A stretch of 64,000 nucleotides of DNA from positions 97,643-161,642 of the forward strand of contig NZ_DJHF01000017.1 in assembly GCF_002433005.1 (NCBI RefSeq), written 5' to 3'. How positions within the stretch are numbered: position 1 is the stretch's first letter; every line of letters begins with the position of its first letter. The DNA comes from Acetomicrobium sp. UBA5826. Its GTDB lineage: Bacteria; Synergistota; Synergistia; Synergistales; Acetomicrobiaceae. Positions 60,890 through 64,000 of this stretch are shown in pieces. The translations under genes and the position numbers were made by a program. The notes under the pieces were generated by a model. The model had not been told where the DNA came from. It saw nothing but the letters and a program-made list of their open reading frames with translations, and made no database searches.

Positions 60890-63224
60890 TGCTTTCACCA
60901 CCCAACGCTTCGGCCAAAACCTGCCTTGCCTTACCTTCATCGAGAAGTATTTCCCTAGGTTTAGATCCCTCCTGAGGACCAACTATGCCCAATTGTTCCA
61001 TGGTATCGATAATACGTGCTGCCCTTGTAAATCCAATTCTAAGTTGACGTTGAAGCCTGCTGGCAGAGGCTATACCAGTCGCCAAGACAACTTCAACGGC
61101 CTCTTCGAGCAAGGGATCGTCCAAATAGGCAGCCTCATGGCTCGTTTGCCCCTCCTCCGATATGTTGATATATTCTGGCTCCCCAAAGATGTTAACGGTG
61201 TATTGTATAAAGCGATTTATAGTGTCCTCATCCACCCATGGAGCTTGAATTCTGACTGGTTTTGCGTACTTTGGAGACAGAAAAAGCATGTCGCCCTTTC
61301 CAAGGAGCTTCTCAGCGCCTCCTACATCGAGGATTGTTCTTGAATCGGCCTGGGATGGCAATGCGAAGGCCACTCGAGCTGGAATATTTGCCTTAATCAA
61401 ACCGGTCACTACATTGACCGATGGTCGTTGCGTAGCCAAAATAAGGTGAATCCCCGTTGCCCTTGCCATCTGAGCTAACCTGCAAATATAATCTTCTACT
61501 TCTTTAGGCGAAGTCATCATTAAGTCTGCCAATTCGTCTACTACAATCACGATATTGTAGAGCCTATCCTTCGGCAAAACCTTCTCGTTATAAGACACGA
61601 TATTTCTTACTCGTGCTTTTGCAAAGAGATCGTATCTCCGCTCCATTTCGTTAATAGCCCAAGCCAGGGCAGCCACTGCCTCCTTTGTCTCCACTATTGG
61701 CGATGCCAAGACATGAGGAAGCTTTTCGTAAAAGGTCATCTCTACTCTTTTGGGATCTATGAGAAGCAGTTTAACTTCATCTGGACGCCTCTCGAAGCAC
61801 ATTCCTATCAAACAAGAGGAAATAAAAACGCTCTTACCCGATCCGGTTGTTCCCGCCACGAGCAAATGAGGAAGGCTCTCAAGCCCAACCACCATGGGAG
61901 TGCCGTCTACGTTCAAGCCAAGCGGTAAAGGCAATTCATATTTTGAATGCGTGAAGTTAGGAGACTCTATGACCTCTCTCAAATGTACGGCCCTTCGCTT
62001 AGGGTTCGGTATCTCTATGCCAACATAAGGCTGTCCCAGTATCGGAGCTTCCACCCTGAGACTGGGAACTGCTAAAGCCAATGCCAGATCGTTCGACAAA
62101 GCCGCTATCCTGCTGACTTTTATTCCAGGTGCTATTTGTATACGAAATTGAATTACCGTAGGCCCCTGTACTATATCCGCTAACTCCGCTTCTATTCCAA
62201 ATTCGGCCAAAGTATCGACTATCTTAGCCCCGTATCGCTCCAATATGGGCTTGATATCGGCAGTTATGTCGTTGTCAACGGCTGCCCCCAATATATCCAA
62301 AGGTGGAGGAAACTTTCCAGGCTCCACATCGGGAGGTAACACAAAACCGTCTTCAGCGTCGTCAAGTTCAAACACACTTAAGCCATCTTCGCTAATTTCG
62401 GAAACAATATCATCTACCTTTTCCCCGATTACAGACGATAGAGGAAGCCCAATATCGGCAGCTCCTTCGCTTACCTCTTTGATATGATCGCGAAAATCGA
62501 TCGCATCATGGGACTGAAACTCATAATCGATGGATTTGGATTTGTCACGTCTGCTCCTCTTTCCGAATAAAGATAGATAAAAATCTTTTAGTTTACAGTA
62601 AAGCCTTGAAAAAGGTAATTTCAAGGCTGAAATGAAATCCGTGAAATTTCCCTTTCCATGAAGAAAAAAGAGCGTGATTGCCAACATCAATCCAAAAAGA
62701 GAAATACCAAGAGGTCCAACGCTTTGAAGCGATATTGATGCAATAAAATAACCCCAAGTTCCGCAAAAGGTTATATCAAAAGTGTTTGGATTATTTAGGT
62801 ATATCAAACCGAGGAATAGCTCGAGAATCAAAAAGGACAAAAACACTATACCAGTTTGAGCTAATAGGGCCGAAACCTTTCGTTTAGCCAAGAGCACAAT
62901 ACATATATAACTTAAATAAAACAGCGGAATTAATGAGGCAAGACCACATTTTCCAGTTAGAAACTCCTTTGATCGCTCGCCGATAAAGCCTGTCCATGGA
63001 GTAAATATGCTTGTAATTAGGTAAATAGTAACGAAAAGAAGAAGGATCAAAAGAAATTCGAACATCTTGGTTGCTCTTTGCATCCTAACACGGCATCTCT
63101 CTTCGTTAAAAAAGTCAACAAAGGCTGCTTTCAGGGTATGAGTCAATCCGCCTACCCGCTCTTTAATTCCTCTTTTATTCGTTTTTGACCTGCCTTTTGT
63201 CTTTCTCGAATAGCGGTCTGACAT
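60876..63224 (-). CDS. ftsK: DNA translocase FtsK/SpoIIIE
   Basis: A 782-residue translocase that moves chromosome DNA through the division septum. It has an N-terminal region with about four membrane helices (residues 50-190), a linker, then the motor with Walker A VAGTTGSGKSVFISS, the Walker B VDELADLM, and a C-terminal gamma domain (STRAARIIDTMEQLGIVGP-like) that reads KOPS-type sequences. GGAGGAAG lies before the ATG; the tldD stop is immediately adjacent. Confidence 0.95.
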   Translation of the reverse strand: MSDRYSRKTKGRSKTNKRGIKERVGGLTHTLKAAFVDFFNEERCRVRMQRATKMFEFLLILLLFVTIYLITSIFTPWTGFIGERSKEFLTGKCGLASLIPLFYLSYICIVLLAKRKVSALLAQTGIVFLSFLILELFLGLIYLNNPNTFDITFCGTWGYFIASISLQSVGPLGISLFGLMLAITLFFLHGKGNFTDFISALKLPFSRLYCKLKDFYLSLFGKRSRRDKSKSIDYEFQSHDAIDFRDHIKEVSEGAADIGLPLSSVIGEKVDDIVSEISEDGLSVFELDDAEDGFVLPPDVEPGKFPPPLDILGAAVDNDITADIKPILERYGAKIVDTLAEFGIEAELADIVQGPTVIQFRIQIAPGIKVSRIAALSNDLALALAVPSLRVEAPILGQPYVGIEIPNPKRRAVHLREVIESPNFTHSKYELPLPLGLNVDGTPMVVGLESLPHLLVAGTTGSGKSVFISSCLIGMCFERRPDEVKLLLIDPKRVEMTFYEKLPHVLASPIVETKEAVAALAWAINEMERRYDLFAKARVRNIVSYNEKVLPKDRLYNIVIVVDELADLMMTSPKEVEDYICRLAQMARATGIHLILATQRPSVNVVTGLIKANIPARVAFALPSQADSRTILDVGGAEKLLGKGDMLFLSPKYAKPVRIQAPWVDEDTINRFIQYTVNIFGEPEYINISEEGQTSHEAAYLDDPLLEEAVEVVLATGIASASRLQRQLRIGFTRAARIIDTMEQLGIVGPQEGSKPREILLDEGKARQVLAEALGGESSGID

Positions 63225-64000
63225 TTAAATATCGCTTCCTCCTACGACTAGCTCCTTTATGAGAACGGTTGGCTGACCATCCGTCACTGGAACGGATTGG
63301 CCGTTTTTTCCACAAAAGCCGACATCAAGTTCTAGATCGCTTCCAACGGCCAAAATATCTTTCAACACTTGAGGTCCGTTCCCAACCAGGATAGCACCTT
63401 TTACCGGAACGGTTATCTTCCCATCCTCGATGAGGTATGCCTCTTCCACATTAAAGACAAAATCACCGGTTGTGGGATCCGTCTCACCGCCACCCATCTT
63501 TTGAGCGTAAAGCCCGAAAGAAACTCGCGAAATGATTTCCCCCTTTTCCATATTTCCCGGCAAGAGAAAGGTATTTGACATCCTGGTTATGGGATAAGAA
63601 GTATAGGATTCCCTTCTTCCATTGCCAGTCAGGGAAAGTCCCCACATTTTATTACAAAATATATCTGCCATATACGCCTTTAATATTCCATCTTCGATCA
63701 AGATAGTCCTTTGGGCAGGCGTACCCTCATCGTCAAATTTATACGACCCAAAAGCACCTTCGATAGTGGCATCATCTATTAATGTAACGGCTGGATTGGC
63801 AACCACTTCACCAATCCTATCCTTAAAAACGGAGCGATTTTTATAGACTATATCGCCTTCCAAAGCATGGCCACAAGCCTCATGAATCATCGTCCCCCCT
63901 GCCTCTCCTGATAGTACCACAGGTACCTTCCCTGCTGGACAAGGAGAACATTCTGGACCAAGCAAGGCCCTTTTGGCAGCTTTTAAAGCTGTTGACATTG
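63225..64000 (-). CDS. tldD: TldD-type metalloprotease, N-terminus outside window
   Basis: The C-terminal 258 residues of a TldD family protein, a zinc metalloprotease that acts with TldE on unfolded peptides. The HExxxH motif is present in GGTMIHEACGHALEGD. The gene runs off the right edge; the first ATG seen is internal. The stop is directly followed by the ftsK start. Confidence 0.9.
   Translation of the reverse strand, partial: MSTALKAAKRALLGPECSPCPAGKVPVVLSGEAGGTMIHEACGHALEGDIVYKNRSVFKDRIGEVVANPAVTLIDDATIEGAFGSYKFDDEGTPAQRTILIEDGILKAYMADIFCNKMWGLSLTGNGRRESYTSYPITRMSNTFLLPGNMEKGEIISRVSFGLYAQKMGGGETDPTTGDFVFNVEEAYLIEDGKITVPVKGAILVGNGPQVLKDILAVGSDLELDVGFCGKNGQSVPVTDGQPTVLIKELVVGGSDI

Noticed and set aside
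1..64000. CRISPR array, prophage or antiphage island
   Set aside because: No direct-repeat array, integrase, phage structural gene or known defence gene was found; apart from the IS and the PTS cassette the content is housekeeping.

Overview
The window reads as one contiguous stretch of a bacterial chromosome. It is dominated by housekeeping genes packed into long overlapping operons on the minus strand. The protein mix fits a moderately thermophilic, anaerobic, amino-acid-using bacterium: a branched-chain amino acid ABC importer, a TRAP importer, a molybdenum aldehyde oxidoreductase, a small ferredoxin, a TtuA-type tRNA thiolase and a Firmicute-like glucose PTS. My best guess is the phylum Synergistota, near Acetomicrobium/Anaerobaculum. 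That is an inference from gene character and order, not from a database search.

Layout. 1-3.0 kb: two tRNAs (Pro, cut by the edge, and Ala), then a plus-strand trio of sulfur carrier, TtuA-type thiolase and RqcH. 3-10.3 kb (minus): pcm, DUF1850, a fused TRAP permease, ileS, a DksA/TraR protein and rluD. 10.4 kb: tRNA-Arg. 10.7-18.3 kb (minus): the rimP-nusA-rnpM-infB-ylxP-rbfA-nrnA-truB-ribF operon, with a promoter and an attenuator-like terminator in its leader. 18.4-20.1 kb: HU and der. 20.1-25.1 kb: yicC-remA-gmk-rpoZ-coaBC-priA, in which PriA has lost its helicase motifs. 25.2-32.5 kb: scpA-scpB-rluB-HDOD-cmk-plsC-hflX, with trpS and a Nif3 protein next to them. 32.5-34.6 kb: a CAT-anticodon tRNA, a ferredoxin, purR and ispE. 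34.9-38.1 kb (plus): glcT, an RNA antiterminator target with overlapping terminator, and ptsG. 38.1-43.9 kb: a Veg-family gene, a PEBP-family gene and a complete Liv transporter in which LivM and LivG are fused. 44-47.8 kb: a T-box-controlled lysine operon (dapA-dapB-dapH-lysC). 47.8-51.3 kb: a molybdenum hydroxylase and a cupin behind a probable molybdenum-cofactor riboswitch. 51.4-53.3 kb: an IS1380-family transposase. 53.5-64 kb: tldD (partial), ftsK, thiN, then xseB-ispA-dxs-tlyA-nadK-recN, with rpmB divergent between the two groups.

How the parts work together. Several loci carry visible RNA-level control: a T-box (lysine genes), a Moco-type riboswitch (aldehyde oxidoreductase), a RAT/terminator switch (glucose PTS) and an intrinsic terminator between the promoter and first gene of the nusA operon. 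Translation and ribosome functions dominate (IleS, TrpS, IF2, RbfA, RimP, Der, HflX, three pseudouridine synthases, L28, RqcH). Central lipid and cofactor steps are also present (IspE, Dxs, IspA, CoaBC, NadK, RibF, thiamine pyrophosphokinase). I see no CRISPR array, prophage or defence island. No obviously undescribed multi-gene system stands out; the most unusual items are the degenerate PriA, the TRAP locus without a binding protein, and the regulatory RNAs.
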